Program-made: the position numbers and the translations under genes
NCBI RefSeq assembly: GCF_025813715.1
Contig: NZ_CP107532.1
Location: 3,054,001-3,118,000 of the forward strand
Direction: 5' to 3'
From: Methylobacterium sp. FF17
GTDB taxonomy: Bacteria; Pseudomonadota; Alphaproteobacteria; Rhizobiales; Beijerinckiaceae
DNA: 64,000 nucleotides
Shown here: positions 33,270-43,500 of the stretch, in pieces
Position numbering within the stretch: position 1 is the first letter of the stretch
How the letters are laid out: every line of letters begins with the position of its first letter
Notes under the pieces: generated by a model
Seen by the model: only the letters and a program-made list of their open reading frames with translations
Database searches by the model: none
What the model was told of the DNA's origin: nothing

Positions 33270-33703
33270 GGGGGGCCTGGAGCCAGGCCATCGGCCGCTC
33301 GCGCGGCGGCCAGACGACCAAGATCCACGCGCTCACCGATGTCCTCGGCCGCCCCGGCGTCCTTCTGCTGACGCCTGGCAACGCCAGCGACGTCACCACC
33401 GCCCCAGCCGTAGTCGCCGAGGCTCCCGGTCGGGTCCGTCGCCTAGCTGCCGACAAGGGCTACGACGCCGACTGGCTCCGGACCGACCTGCGGGAAAAAG
33501 GCATCACGCCGATCATCCCAGGCAAGCGCGGCCGCAAGCGGAAGATCCGCCACGACAAGCGCCGCTACCGCGAACGCTGGCGCATCGAGGCGACCCTAAT
33601 CGCTCCAGGGACTTCCGTCGCATCGCCACCCGCTACGACAAGCTGGCCCGCAACTACGCCTCCGCCGTTGCGCTCGCCGCCGTCATCGCCTTCCGGTGCT
33701 GAT
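33270..33703 (+). pseudogene. IS5-family transposase, C-terminal half
   Basis: The plus strand reads AIGRSRGGQTTKIHALTDVL, LLLTPGNASDVTTAPAVVAE, LAADKGYDADWLRTDLRE and IPGKRGRKRKIRHDKRRYRE, then after a small deletion near 33598 DFRRIATRYDKLARNYASAV to a stop near 33701. The Glu-containing segment at the deletion is partly lost, so the half is defective even apart from the IS110 insertion. Confidence 0.82.
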
Positions 33704-33987
33704 CAAGTTCAGACCCTAGGAAATGCACTCGTTACTGAAATCAATCAAAGCGGCAGCGCCGCTGTATCAGACCCTGCCTTGTCAAGCCGCAATCGAAGTT
33801 TTGCCTCAGCAAAGCTGCCGGAGCTCAGTGTAACAGCTCGTCAGAAAGAGACTCCATGGGATCCACGTATCTGCATTCGATGCGGGGATAGTCAAAAAAT
33901 CCGAGTTCCTACATCCCGTTGATCCACGATCCATCGGCATCGTTCCATAGCCACGACGTACTAAATAAAAATCGGCCTAGTACACAA

Positions 33988-34488
33988 CTATTCAAATATT
34001 TGTCTGAGTTTGCCCAGTTCGATTTTATTATCTACTGTAGTTGCCCTGTTTGCTGCCTGCGCTCTGCGGCGATATAGGAGGGCTGCGTAGCGACGCGAGC
34101 GGGTAAGCTTCGCGTAGCGTTTGCGTGCGAGCAATTGAGCGTAGCTCCGCGAAGGGCGGCGACGGACTGATGCGAGCGTTCGGTCGACGATTTGCGCCGG
34201 CACCATGGTCGTCGCTGATGCATCGCCAGCCAAGAACTTGGCCGTCGCGCGAGACGAGCTCTCTAGCACAGCAAGTGGATTCACGAAAGCTGCGTACTGC
34301 TTGGGCGCTTGCCTCGTGAGCACCGGTCTCGATCCACAACCCTCGCAGATCGATCCGCTTAGCTTATGCCACTTTAGTTGCTCAGCCTGCCACCGCTCCC
34401 GCATAGTCAGAGCAGTCGCACATTCGATCGAGAGCGACAGCGCCACGATGGCGAGCGCCGCCCTGGCCGCATGCGTATGAACGGTCAT
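33988..34488 (-). CDS. Small exported hypothetical protein
   Basis: 166 aa. I do not recognise a family. The N-terminus (MTVHTHAARAALAIVALSLS followed by IECATALT) is a plausible signal peptide with a cleavage site near residue 27. A CEGCG motif near residue 50 could bind metal or form a disulfide. The C-terminal half is very basic, rich in RR and RY pairs (SRSYAQLLARKRYAKLTRSR). The start has only a weak upstream purine run. The 33717-33987 stretch downstream holds nothing recognisable. Expression is uncertain. Confidence 0.5.
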   Translation of the reverse strand: MTVHTHAARAALAIVALSLSIECATALTMRERWQAEQLKWHKLSGSICEGCGSRPVLTRQAPKQYAAFVNPLAVLESSSRATAKFLAGDASATTMVPAQIVDRTLASVRRRPSRSYAQLLARKRYAKLTRSRRYAALLYRRRAQAANRATTVDNKIELGKLRQIFE

Positions 34489-34831
34489 TGGAACTTTCGA
34501 GGGCTATGATTCGCTGTCGGATGACAGTGCACAGAGCGCGCCATGTCAAATTGGCACAGCCCCTCCACACGGACAGAGAGGTGCAAACTACCTACTTCGC
34601 TTTCCTGTGCTCTAGCTTATGTATCTTATTCCTGGGATGGTACCTGCAAGAGCCTCACCCGCAGGGTCGGTCACGTGGCACGCTCAGCAAGTGGATCCCA
34701 GATGTTGACAGGCTGCGCTTCTCTGGTTTGGCACGAGGGATGTAGGATACCTTCGCGGTCCACGCGTTGTGCAATTTTGGCACTTCAGCGGCCAGCTGAT
34801 TGCATCTTTCGATAGAACTGATGAGGCATAG
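34489..34831. other. Intergenic without recognisable gene
   Basis: No coding or RNA feature is supported between the exported protein gene and the MITE-like element. Confidence 0.5.
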
Positions 34832-34960
34832 CAGGGTGTTGAAAAAGTCCAGACGGACAGTGCTTGCCCCCACATCTGGTGCTGCAACAGGCGGATGGCA
34901 CCAGCATGCAGTAGGTCAACTCAATCTGCTGAGGTGTTTTTCGACTTTTTCAACACCCTG
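34832..34960. mobile_element. 129-bp MITE-like element with 18-bp terminal repeats
   Basis: CAGGGTGTTGAAAAAGTC at 34832-34849 is perfectly complemented at 34943-34960. The flanks are the direct repeat ATAG (34828-34831 and 34961-34964). It has no coding capacity, so it would need a transposase elsewhere. The ends resemble those of some DDE IS families with GGGTGTTGAAAAA termini, but none of the elements in this window shares them. Confidence 0.82.
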
Positions 34961-35020
34961 ATAGGGATCAGAGTTGGTTTGGCGCAAGGCCCTGACCCAC
35001 GCAGCTCAATGATCATCTAA

Positions 35021-35911
35021 GTGTCGATCTCCCATGCGTCGTCTCAAGGTATCTCTATCTGCCCACCAGCCCGAGCGCTTTGGCTTGGGATGGTGCGGAT
35101 CCGCATCAAGCGTCTGCAAAGGCATGGTGATACTCTCATCAATACCGTAGTGGCACCCTCAAACGACCACTGGCTCTGGCTTGGCGCTGGCCTTCTCGCG
35201 CTTACCTTACACGGGGGCAGCATCGCGCTAGCTGTCCGAGTGGCCTTGCCGATTGAAGCCGCCGACCGTGGAATGGCCATTCTAGAGGTCCGCTTAGAAT
35301 TGGCCGGACTCAACCGCAACGCTGCGGAGTTGCCTCCTGACCCGGTGGCCACCAGCGTAGTCGCTGTTGAAAAGGCCAGCGATGATCCAACCAAGCCGCT
35401 CAAGGCCGAGCGAACCGAGACAACAGATCCCAATCTGACCATATCTCGGGAGGCGATGCACATACCACACAAGGACGGGACCAGGGATGAGGCAAACAAC
35501 GAGGTATTATCTCGGGAAGCCGTAGCCCCCAACGTTTCATACGCGCCGAGATCAGACACGAAAGAGGCCTCTCACCCAGCGGCGCCTATGCTCGAAATGG
35601 GAGACAGAGCCCGGCGTGTTCGATCGAAATGGGAAAAGCAGCTGCTGGCTCACTTAGCTCGTCACAAGCGTTATCCGAAGAAAGCTGCCCAACCGTCTGG
35701 AGAGGTCATTTTGGCCTTCGTTCTGGACCGGGCAGGGCACATCGTCAGGTCAACGGTGCTGAAGGGCTCGGGCGACACTGCATTTGACCAAGCCGCTCTG
35801 GCCATGATGCAGCGCTCCAATCCTGTGCCTCCGCCGCCACCCCTCATAGCCGACGGTGGCCTAAGCTTCACCATGCCGGTGTTCTTCCTCTCGAAACAGA
35901 CAAAGAGGTAG
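35021..35911 (+). CDS. TonB-family C-terminal domain protein
   Basis: 296 aa from GTG 35021; ATG 35090 is an alternative that removes 23 residues. One membrane helix (WLWLGAGLLALTLHGGSIAL, about 50-69), a long charged linker, and a TonB C-terminal domain at about 210-296: KRYPKKAAQPSGEVILAFVL, AGHIVRSTVLKGSGDTAFDQ, AALAMMQRSNPVPPPPP and SFTMPVFFL. TonB transmits proton-motive force from ExbBD to outer-membrane receptors. No exbB, exbD or receptor gene is nearby, so it is an orphan here. The classical Pro-rich EP/KP linker is weak. Confidence 0.82.
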   Translation: MSISHASSQGISICPPARALWLGMVRIRIKRLQRHGDTLINTVVAPSNDHWLWLGAGLLALTLHGGSIALAVRVALPIEAADRGMAILEVRLELAGLNRNAAELPPDPVATSVVAVEKASDDPTKPLKAERTETTDPNLTISREAMHIPHKDGTRDEANNEVLSREAVAPNVSYAPRSDTKEASHPAAPMLEMGDRARRVRSKWEKQLLAHLARHKRYPKKAAQPSGEVILAFVLDRAGHIVRSTVLKGSGDTAFDQAALAMMQRSNPVPPPPPLIADGGLSFTMPVFFLSKQTKR

Positions 35912-36197
35912 GAGGATATTCAACTTATTCGCGCTCTCGATACTGCCGTTCGCGCAGACAAAGAGCACCGAACGTTCACATAAACGAAACCTCTCTTTGG
36001 AGCTTACGCAGACACGTCGACGGCAACCGAGGACACAGCATTGCAATACAATATCTCAGAAGAACGACCGTAAACCTGACTCTCAAACCTCCCAGGAAAG
36101 TCTGCTTGGAATTCCCAGAAGCAGGATTTTGATTGCAGCGCGCCCGATCCGGTGCGGAGCTGTTCGCATAAGCCGCTGTATAGATCGTGCTGTAGGC
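35912..36197. other. Intergenic without recognisable gene
   Basis: 286 bases between the TonB-like gene and IS701 copy 2; no motif assigned. Confidence 0.45.
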
Positions 36198-36201
36198 CTA
36201 G

Positions 36202-37681
36202 CATTACAGTTGCGTTTTCGATGGGGTTCTGACTCTGTGCAGCACCATGACGCGCACATTATGGACGACCGGGACCTCTATCGAGGCGACGCTGGAGTTG
36301 TGGGCCTCGTCTCTGCGAGAGGTGAAGGGGCGCATGCGGCCCCTGTTCAGCCAGGAGCGGGTCGCCGCCTCGGCGGGAGCGTTCCTGGACGGACTGCTCG
36401 GCGCGGAGCGGCGTAAGACCGGTTGGATGCGGGCGGAAGCCGCGGGCGATCCTGGGCCTTGGCGTCAGCAGGCGCTGCTCGGTCGCGGACGCTGGGATGC
36501 CGACACCCTGCGCGACGTGGTGCGGGATTATGCCCTGGAGACGCTGGCCGACCCGGACGCGGTTCTGGTCCTCGACGAGACCGGCTTCCTCAAGCAGGGC
36601 AAGGCTTCGTGCGGGGTGCATCGCCAGTACACCGGCTCGGCCGGCAAGATCACGAACTGCCAGATCGGTGTGTTCGCAGCTTATGCCTCGCGGCACGGTC
36701 ATGCCTTCATCGATCGGGCCTTGTACCTGCCCAAGACCTGGACCTCGGATCCGACCCGGCTGGCCGCCGCCCACGTGCCGGAGGGGACAAGCTTCGCGAC
36801 CAAGCCGGGGCTGGCTCTGGCGATGATCGAGCGGGCGATAGCTGCGGGCGTGCCGTTCTCTTGGGTGGCGGCCGACACCGTCTACGGGGTCGGCGACATC
36901 GAGATGGCGCTACGCCGGGCGGGCAAGGGCTACGTGCTCGGGGTCAAGACCGATCACGCATTCAACTCCTGGGTCGGCAAGCCGGAGATCGCCGGCACTG
37001 CCGAGACGATCGCGAACGGCCTCGCTCCCTCGGCCTGGATGCGCCTGTCGGCGGGAGACGGAACGAAGGGCGCGCGGCTGTATGACTGGGCCTATTGTGA
37101 GTTGGCTGACCTCGATGGTGCCGACGACCAGACCGGCCTGTGGACGCGGGGGCTGCTGATCCGCCGCAGCCTGGCTGACGGCGAGCAAGCCTACTTCACG
37201 ACCTGGTGCCTGGCCGGCACGCCGCTCGCGACCCTGGTGGCGGTCGAGGGACGGCGCTGGAGCATCGAGGACGCGTTCGAGACCGCCAAGACCGAACTCG
37301 GGCTCGCCCACAACGAGACCCGCTCCTGGCATGGATGGCATCGGCACGTCAGCCTGGTGATGCTGGCCTTCGCCCTGCTGGCGGTGATCCGCCATCACGC
37401 CAACGCGCCGCCCCCAAAAAGCCGAGCCCGGCCGAGACAGCGCGCCCCCTGATCCGCTGGTCGGTGCAGGAGATCCGCCGCATCGCCGTGCGGCTGGCGC
37501 AGCGGCGCATCCAGCCCGCTCACGTCATCGCATGGTCGCTCTGGCGACGGGCGCATCAGGCCGCGGCCCATCAAGCGCATCTGAAACGCCGTGCTGTAAA
37601 CCAGAAGATGCGCCGACGACGCAAAGGCCGGCCGTCCACGCCGAACAAGGAACCCATTCGCAACAAAACGCAACTGTAATG
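36202..37681 (+). mobile_element. IS701-family element, copy 2 (1480 bp)
   Basis: Same termini and length as copy 1, flanked by CTAG (36198-36201 and 37682-37685). On the right it again abuts the end of an IS5-type element (GGGTCTGTCATCGCTTGAGCC). Confidence 0.92.
36247..37452 (+). CDS. IS701-family transposase, copy 2; probable -1 frameshift to 37679
   Basis: 401 aa, about 98 percent like copy 1 by eye, with the same acidic residues. The C-CCA-AAA heptamer is at 37413-37419. The -1 frame continues to 37679 with the same basic tail (RPLIRWSVQEIRRIAVRLAQ and onward). The substitutions between the copies leave both frames open, which argues that the tail is kept. Confidence 0.87.
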   Translation: MTRTLWTTGTSIEATLELWASSLREVKGRMRPLFSQERVAASAGAFLDGLLGAERRKTGWMRAEAAGDPGPWRQQALLGRGRWDADTLRDVVRDYALETLADPDAVLVLDETGFLKQGKASCGVHRQYTGSAGKITNCQIGVFAAYASRHGHAFIDRALYLPKTWTSDPTRLAAAHVPEGTSFATKPGLALAMIERAIAAGVPFSWVAADTVYGVGDIEMALRRAGKGYVLGVKTDHAFNSWVGKPEIAGTAETIANGLAPSAWMRLSAGDGTKGARLYDWAYCELADLDGADDQTGLWTRGLLIRRSLADGEQAYFTTWCLAGTPLATLVAVEGRRWSIEDAFETAKTELGLAHNETRSWHGWHRHVSLVMLAFALLAVIRHHANAPPPKSRARPRQRAP

Positions 37682-37955
37682 CTAGGGTCTGTCATCGCTT
37701 GAGCCAATCGAGGGCCGCGGCAAGACAGAGGACGCCCATGAAGCTGACGGTCGTCTTCTCGTAGCGTGTGGCGATGGCGCGCCACTCCTTGAGCCTGGCC
37801 CAGAGGCGCTCCACCTGGTTGCGGTTGTTGCAGATCCAGTCCGGGCAGGCGACGGGTGCTTCGTGGCGCTGAGGCGGGATCGCGGGCCGCGCGCCCATGT
37901 CCCAGATGTGCTCACGAAAGGCGTGGCTGGTGTAGCCCCGGTCCCCGACGACCCA
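37682..37955 (-). pseudogene. IS5-family transposase, C-terminal remnant
   Basis: The minus strand reads GDRGYTSHAFREHIWDMG, QVERLWARLKEWRAIATRYE and VLCLAAALDWLKR to a stop near 37693. This is the DDE Asp (DRGY) to Glu (VERLWARLK) part of an IS5-like transposase. The N-terminal part is cut off by IS3 copy C. Confidence 0.8.
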
Positions 37956-37994
37956 TGAACCGCGCCGGGTTTCCCGGAGGCCATTTGGTTTGAT

Positions 37995-39223
<1,229 letters not shown>

Positions 39224-39274
39224 GGCTCCATCCTCTCAAGAGTTGGAGCCTCCGGGAAACCCGGCGCGGTTCAG

Positions 39275-40084
39275 TTATGAACCGGCTGCGAGTTGGGCGG
39301 CCTGTTTGAGCATGAGGCAGACGAAGGCGACGATGTGGAGGTCTGCCAGCGTGCTGGGATAGCGCTCGTAATCTTTGACGAGACGACGGAAGCGGGTCGC
39401 CCAGGCGAAGGAGCGCTCCACCACCCAGCGGCGTGGCAGCAGGACGAAGCCGCGCTTGGCTTCCGGCAGTTTGACGACCTTGAGTTCGATGCCGTGCGTG
39501 CGAGCCGCCTTGGCCGGCTTTTCGCCCGTATAGCCCTGGTCGACATAGGCGAGATCGACGCTGTCCCCGGTGGCAGCCTGCACGGCTTGCGCCAGGCGCC
39601 CGACCTGGGCGCGCTCGTCGGCATCGGCGGGGGTGACGTGCAGGGCCAGGAGGTGGCCGAAGGTGTCCACGGCCAGGAGGGCCTTCGAGCCCTTCTTGCG
39701 CTTGGCACCGTCGTAGCCAGCCCGCTCGCCGCTCTCGGGTGAGGAGCGCAGGGTTCGGCTGTCGAGGATGGCCGCGCACGGCTCGGGCGAACGTCCGGAG
39801 GCCAGACGCAGCAATGCCCGCAGATCGTCGGCCAGTTGCTCGAAGCAGCCCGCCGCCAGCCAGCGCTGAGCCTGCTGGTAGACGGCTTCCCAGGGTGGCA
39901 GGTCGTTGGGCATCCAGCGCCACGGCGCGCCTGTCTTCACCACGTAGCGCAGCCCGTTGAATAACTCGCACAAGCTGTGCTCGCGCTGTCCCGCATCCTC
40001 ACAAAGCAGCGTCAGATAGGGGGCAACCAGCGCCCATTCTTCATCGGAGACGTCGGACGGGTAGGCTTTGCGTAAAGAAATCAT
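39275..40084 (-). CDS. IS5-family transposase, complete
   Basis: 269 aa. N-terminal DUF4096-type region (YPSDVSDEEWALVAPYL, then NGLRYVVKTGAPWRWMPNDL); DDE core with AAILDSRTLRSSPESGERAG (first Asp), VDLAYVDQGYTGEKPAKAAR (second Asp) and RRWVVERSFAWATRFRRLVK (Glu). All three catalytic acids are present and the frame is open. Its stop codon lies one base from the end of IS3 copy C, so the left end of the IS5 has been lost. Confidence 0.9.
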   Translation of the reverse strand: MISLRKAYPSDVSDEEWALVAPYLTLLCEDAGQREHSLCELFNGLRYVVKTGAPWRWMPNDLPPWEAVYQQAQRWLAAGCFEQLADDLRALLRLASGRSPEPCAAILDSRTLRSSPESGERAGYDGAKRKKGSKALLAVDTFGHLLALHVTPADADERAQVGRLAQAVQAATGDSVDLAYVDQGYTGEKPAKAARTHGIELKVVKLPEAKRGFVLLPRRWVVERSFAWATRFRRLVKDYERYPSTLADLHIVAFVCLMLKQAAQLAAGS

Positions 40085-40558
40085 GCCCCTTCATCTGGAA
40101 TCCAGCCGTCACAGGTCCATAACAGCCTCTAAGTGCACAATATTGCGTCGTTGATGATCCGAGCGGTGAACCACTGAGCGGAATAGGAGGACCACGTTTC
40201 AACTACGTACTCTGGTAGGTAGACCGAGCTTAAAAAGATTGGTAAACGGATTCTGAATTTTTTTCATGTTGAATGACGCACCATGGATTCGCTCTGCCTT
40301 TACGGTGAGACTGTGAATAAAAGTATGATAAAAACGCTCGTAGGACCTATCATAGATTACATGATTAGCCCTATTCAGGGAAGTGTACATGTCGCTGTAG
40401 GTATTTGTATTTGTAGTGCGAATATAAGCTGCTTACAGGCCGGACAAGGGTGGCATTTCGTGATTGATGATTTAAATATTTCTGCCTTAAAAAGGCGGTA
40501 ATCTGACATCAGAATAATCGAAATTTACAAAATTTGTGTAAAGATACTGGAGAGTGAT
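40085..40558. promoter_or_regulatory. AT-rich leader of the first GH26-RTX gene
   Basis: 474 bases without a supportable gene, AT-rich from about 40190. A TGGAGAG Shine-Dalgarno lies at 40548-40554 before the TTG start. The promoter is probably here; I cannot place the boxes. Confidence 0.45.
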
Positions 40559-43500
40559 TTGTCCGAGCTTGCCATCTACGCTGGAAATACGCCGGCGGAA
40601 GTCACTGCTTTTGAGCAATGGCTCGGGCGACCTGTTGACCGGGCTTCTCTGTTCCTCGATCGGACCAACTGGAAGGCGTTCGACGGCTCGATCGACTACA
40701 TCGCTTCACAATGGGCAGACCATGATAGGGCGATGTTGATCTCGATTCCATTGTTGACGATCGGCTCAAATCTAGCTGCGGCTGCCAACGGGGACTACAA
40801 CGACCATTGGCTGAAGGCGGCGCAGTCGTTCAACAATCTCCGGCCTGACGGTGAGCTGATCTACGTTCGCCTCGGCTGGGAGATGAACGGCAACTGGTTT
40901 CCGTGGAGCGCCCAAGGCCAGCCCGGGAACTACATCGCAGCTTGGAAGGAGGTCGTCGACATTTTCCGCTCGATCTCCGATCGCTTCCGCTTCGAGTGGG
41001 CGCCGAACGTTGGCGAACAGGGTATGAATCCAGTCGATGCCTACCCGGGCGACGACTATGTCGATGTTGTCGGTGTGACCGTCTACAAAGGCACCACGGG
41101 CGGCACCGGAGACGCCCTCGCGGCGTGGGATCACGACGTAAATATGAATTACGGTCTGCAGTGGCAAGCTGATTTTGCTGCAGTCCACAACAAGCCGATT
41201 TCCTTCACGGAATGGGGGGTCTCCACCGACGATTCTGGACCGTACATTCAGAAAATGGCGGATTGGGTTTCCAGCCATAACACAGCCTATCAGTCCTATT
41301 GGGACACGAACACAGGCTACCGAGCGGAACTAAGCAACGGGCAGCATCCAACCGTTGGGGAAGCCTACCGCGATGCCTTCGGAAGTGGGTACCCAACCAT
41401 TACTGGCACAGTAGGCGATGATGTCCTGCAAGGCACCGATGGCAGTGACCTCATCGATGGCGGCCTCGGCTCGAATGCTATGTATGGCGGTAAGGGCGAC
41501 GACGGCTACGTCGTCGACAATGTTGGTGACACCATCGTCGAGTTGCCGGGAGAGGGATACGACTGGGTCACATCGACGCTCGCGACCTACACGCTCCCGG
41601 ACAACGTTGAAGGGCTGACCATCCGCCGGGACAGCGGCGCAACGGCAATCGGCAACTCCCTAAACAATCGCCTGATTGGTGGGATCGGCAATGATGTTCT
41701 CGAGGGTCGTGGCGGCAATGATATCCTGATCGGAGGTGGTGGCAAAGACATCTTTGTTTTCTATCCCGAGTCCGGATCAAGTGCAGATAGCATCATGGAT
41801 TTCAGGCCTGGTATAGGCGGAGACGTGGTGCGTTTGATTGATTTGGGCTTTATGTCTTTTGCTAGTATTCAGGCGGGATTGCGTGATTACTCGGAAGGCG
41901 CCGTACTCACTCTCCCTTCAGGTGATACCATTCTCTTTCGCGGGGTGCTCTCCGAGAAGCTGACGGCCGAGAACTTTGAGTTTAGTGGCGCGCTCGCTTC
42001 GCGCCCCATCTGGAACCCTTATGAGCCGCCCGTTGGGCCAAATCTGAAGACAGCTTACTTCGGCGGTACGCCCGGTAACGACGTACTAGTCGGCACGGAT
42101 CGCGACGATACGCTTGAAGGCAATGGCGGCGCCGACAAGATGAGCGGGGGCAAGGGCAACGATACCTACGTCGTCGACTCAAACTCCGCCAGTGTTACCG
42201 AAAAGACTGGAGAGGGCATCGACACTATCGTCAGCTACGTTAACAGCTACATCCTGCCAAGCAATGTAGAAAATCTCGTGCTTAAGAAAGCTGACGGTCA
42301 GATCGGGCAGGGGAACGAGCTCAACAACCGGATCACGGGTGGCAACGGTGCAGATACGCTGATCGGCGCGGGCGGGAACGACTTCCTGACAGGCGGCGGA
42401 GGTAGCGACACCTTCTTCTTTAGTGCGGGGAGCGGTCACGATGTGATTGCTGATTTCCAGGCAGGTCCGGGCCTTGGGGATTTGGTTCAGCTACAGAACT
42501 ATGGCTTCACGTCTTTCAACCACATCAAATCCTACATGACGCAGTACGACGAAGGCGTCGTACTGCGGATGCCGGGGCATGATGATACAATCCTGTTCCG
42601 TGGGCTGAAGATCTCGTCGTTCGTTGCAGACGACTTTAAGTTCTCTGGCAATGCTGCGGCGATCTATTCGGTGTCTGCGCCGACCGTCGTTCAGGAAGGC
42701 GGGGTTGTGCAATTTACCCTCTCGCGCAACAACGATGTGTCTCAGATTGAAAGAGTTAGCTTTAGTATCAGCGGGAGCATGACGCCGGGCGTCGACTATA
42801 CCCCCATCGACAACTTTGTTTGGTTCAAGGATTGGGAAAGATCCAAGATTATCTCGATCTCGACATTGAGCGACAATCTTGTCGAGGGAAATGAAAGCCT
42901 GACACTGACGCTCGCCAGCACCAATGGTGCTGGTTTGATCGCTGTAGATCCTAGCAAGAACTCCGCAACGACCATTGTAGCGGACGCGACGCCGGTTCCT
43001 GTCTACTCGATTTCGGGGGCGCCTTCCATCGAGGAAGGTGGCGTAATGGCGTTTACAGTCACGCGTACAAGCGATGATGGCGCCCAGACGGTCAACTATG
43101 GTCTCACAGGCACCGCGACTTCTGGTGCCGATTACACAACGCCAAGCGGCTCGATCATGTTCGCGGCAGGTGAGCTTTCCAAGCAAATCATTCTACAAAC
43201 AAAAGTCGATCCTGTTGTAGAGGGGGATGAAAACATTGTGGTCACCCTGACCTCCACCACCGGAACAGGGTACGTTGGACCTCAGAGTGCAGCGACCGGG
43301 ATCATCATAGACAATGTACTCCCGGAGCCTCCTCTCTCTGCGAAACCCACAAGCTACATCTATGGCACCAGTGGCAACGATACGCTTTTGGGTGACAAGT
43401 CCAACAACTACCTGACGGGGGGCGCTGGTCAGGACAAGGCGTACGGTGGTGCAGGCGATGACACCTACGATGTGGAGGGCATGGGCGACACGGTCGTCGA

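Larger units (their letters stand above)
31511..33716 (+). mobile_element. IS5-family element interrupted by IS110 (copy B)
   Basis: Left end GGGTGTGAACCGAACC after CTA, right end complement GGGTCTGAACTTGATC before TAGG. N-terminal half at 31589-31910 and C-terminal half at 33270-33703, with an IS110 between them in opposite orientation. The two halves are of compatible type and probably represent the original element. Confidence 0.83.

Noticed and set aside
40199..40501. Short frames upstream of the first glycanase
   Set aside because: They are small, overlap on opposite strands, and lack start signals; the area is more likely a promoter region.
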